Assembly (NCBI GenBank): GCA_018139225.1 | Contig: JAGSNX010000003.1 | Span: 186,001 to 250,000, forward strand | Length of the DNA: 64,000 bases | Direction: 5' to 3' | Source of the DNA: Microvirga sp. SRT01 | GTDB taxonomy: Bacteria > Pseudomonadota > Alphaproteobacteria > Sphingomonadales > Sphingomonadaceae | Part shown: in pieces, positions 63,388 through 64,000 of the stretch | Position numbering within the stretch: position 1 is the stretch's first letter | Layout: each line of letters opens with the position of its first letter | Program-made: the position numbers and the translations under genes | The notes under the pieces: generated by a model | Database searches by the model: none | Told to the model about the DNA's origin: nothing | The model's input: only the letters and a program-made list of their open reading frames with translations

Positions 63388-64000
63388 TCAGACCTCCCGC
63401 TGGTTTGCGAGCGACACGATCGCCGCGGCGGTTTCCTCGATCGACCGGCGGGTGACGTCGATCACCGGCCAGCCATTGTCGGCGAACATGCGGCGCGCGA
63501 AGGCGAGTTCACGGACCACGGCTTCCTCCTCGACATAGGCGGTGTCGGGTTGCTGGTTGAGCGACAACAGGCGGTTGCGGCGTACTTGGATCAGGCGATC
63601 GGCGCTGGTCGTCAGCCCGACGACAAGCGGATTGCGCAGGCGGTAGAGCGACGCCGGCGGCGGACTCTCGACGACGATCGGGATGTTGGCGGTCTTGAAG
63701 CCGCGATTGGCGAGGTAGATCGAGGTCGGCGTCTTCGACGAGCGGCTGACGCCCGCCAGGACGATGTCCGCCTCCTCCCACTCCTCGTGCGCGATGCCGT
63801 CGTCATGCGCGATGGTCCACTGGATCGCATCGACGCGCGCGAAATAGGCGGCGTCGAGCACGTGCTGCCGCCCCGGCCGCGCCTTGGCCTGCTGACCCAG
63901 CATCGCGGACAGCGCGTCGTTGACGGGATCGAGCGGCGCGACGGCGGGTAGCCCGAGCCCGGCACAGCGCGTCTCCAGTGTCCGCCGCATCGCCGGATTG
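63388..64000 (-). CDS. Pyruvate, water dikinase regulatory protein (PPSR), partial
   Basis: At least 203 residues of a DUF299 protein, cut at the right edge; the family is about 270 residues. PLDPVNDALSAMLGQQAKARPGRQHVLDAAYFARVDAIQWTIAHDDGI, EADIVLAGVSRSSKTPTSIYLANRGFKTANIPIVVESPPP (with the P-loop-like GVSRSSKT), and the terminal [17 protein letters not shown] are clear. It is a kinase/pyrophosphorylase that switches PEP synthase. The first part lies outside the window. Confidence 0.95.
   Translation of the reverse strand, partial: NPAMRRTLETRCAGLGLPAVAPLDPVNDALSAMLGQQAKARPGRQHVLDAAYFARVDAIQWTIAHDDGIAHEEWEEADIVLAGVSRSSKTPTSIYLANRGFKTANIPIVVESPPPASLYRLRNPLVVGLTTSADRLIQVRRNRLLSLNQQPDTAYVEEEAVVRELAFARRMFADNGWPVIDVTRRSIEETAAAIVSLANQREV

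Overview
The window looks like chromosomal DNA of a sphingomonad (Sphingomonadales, Alphaproteobacteria, most likely Sphingomonas or a close relative). The evidence is the high G+C with strong third-position GC, a PEPxxWA-CTERM surface protein, the gene order PPSR-maf-aroE-coaE-dnaQ and hpf-ptsN, a riboflavin cluster with a RibB whose GTP cyclohydrolase II half is degenerate, and a copA-copB pair typical of alphaproteobacteria. No prophage, insertion sequence or CRISPR array is visible. Genus and species are inference only.

Layout. 1-3.0 kb: start of a LysR regulator, divergent from a flavin monooxygenase / old yellow enzyme / SnoaL-like operon. 3-7 kb (minus): membrane protein, OmpR-type response regulator and sensor kinase. 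7.4-10.3 kb (minus): secreted cyclophilin, then the glnK-amtB ammonium operon with a textbook sigma-54 promoter, an NtrC-like palindrome and a strong terminator, then a DUF2007 protein. 10.3-12.7 kb: MFS transporter, monooxygenase-like protein and a lipid-methyltransferase-like protein. 12.7-16.9 kb (minus): cardiolipin-synthase-like enzyme and copA-copB. 17-20 kb: rpoZ, a repeat-rich spacer, ppx/gppA-rlmE and tRNA-Gln(CUG). 20-21.3 kb: accessory-looking stretch with a small helix-turn-helix protein and an orphan receiver protein. 21.8-23.7 kb: an ArsR-type HTH fused to a P-loop NTPase, divergent from an unusual fatty acid desaturase, with two identical-pattern palindromes between them. 23.6-28.3 kb: etfBA, sucC, a PilZ protein and prs. 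28.4-35 kb: gltX, tonB-like gene, ribD-ribE-ribBX-ribH, a GNAT and a small membrane protein. 35-41.7 kb: second old yellow enzyme, EamA exporter, COQ9, PEP-CTERM protein, Fur-box-preceded feoAB, ssb. 41.7-44 kb: HWE-type sensor kinase facing a receiver protein. 44-47.8 kb: metXW, divergent hisC-tyrC. 47.8-51.6 kb: MarR-like regulator, a small non-ATG gene, and a type III polyketide synthase-methyltransferase-flavoprotein operon. 51.6-58.3 kb: msrB, PBP1A, metalloprotease, YcgN-like protein, SCO protein, ankyrin protein, mmcB, SleB-type hydrolase. 58.4-64 kb (minus): DUF1491, thioesterase, ptsN, hpf, dnaQ, coaE, aroE, maf and the PEP synthase regulator, which runs off the right edge.

Most genes are housekeeping. 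The parts that deserve attention are the ArsR-NTPase/desaturase locus with its twin operators, the type III PKS cassette (arranged like the Streptomyces srsABC phenolic lipid genes), the complete nitrogen-regulated glnK-amtB promoter, the RibB protein that has lost its cyclohydrolase metal site, and two genes (ribD and a 62-residue protein) whose best start appears to be CTG. Intergenic spacers carry several families of short palindromic (REP-like) repeats.
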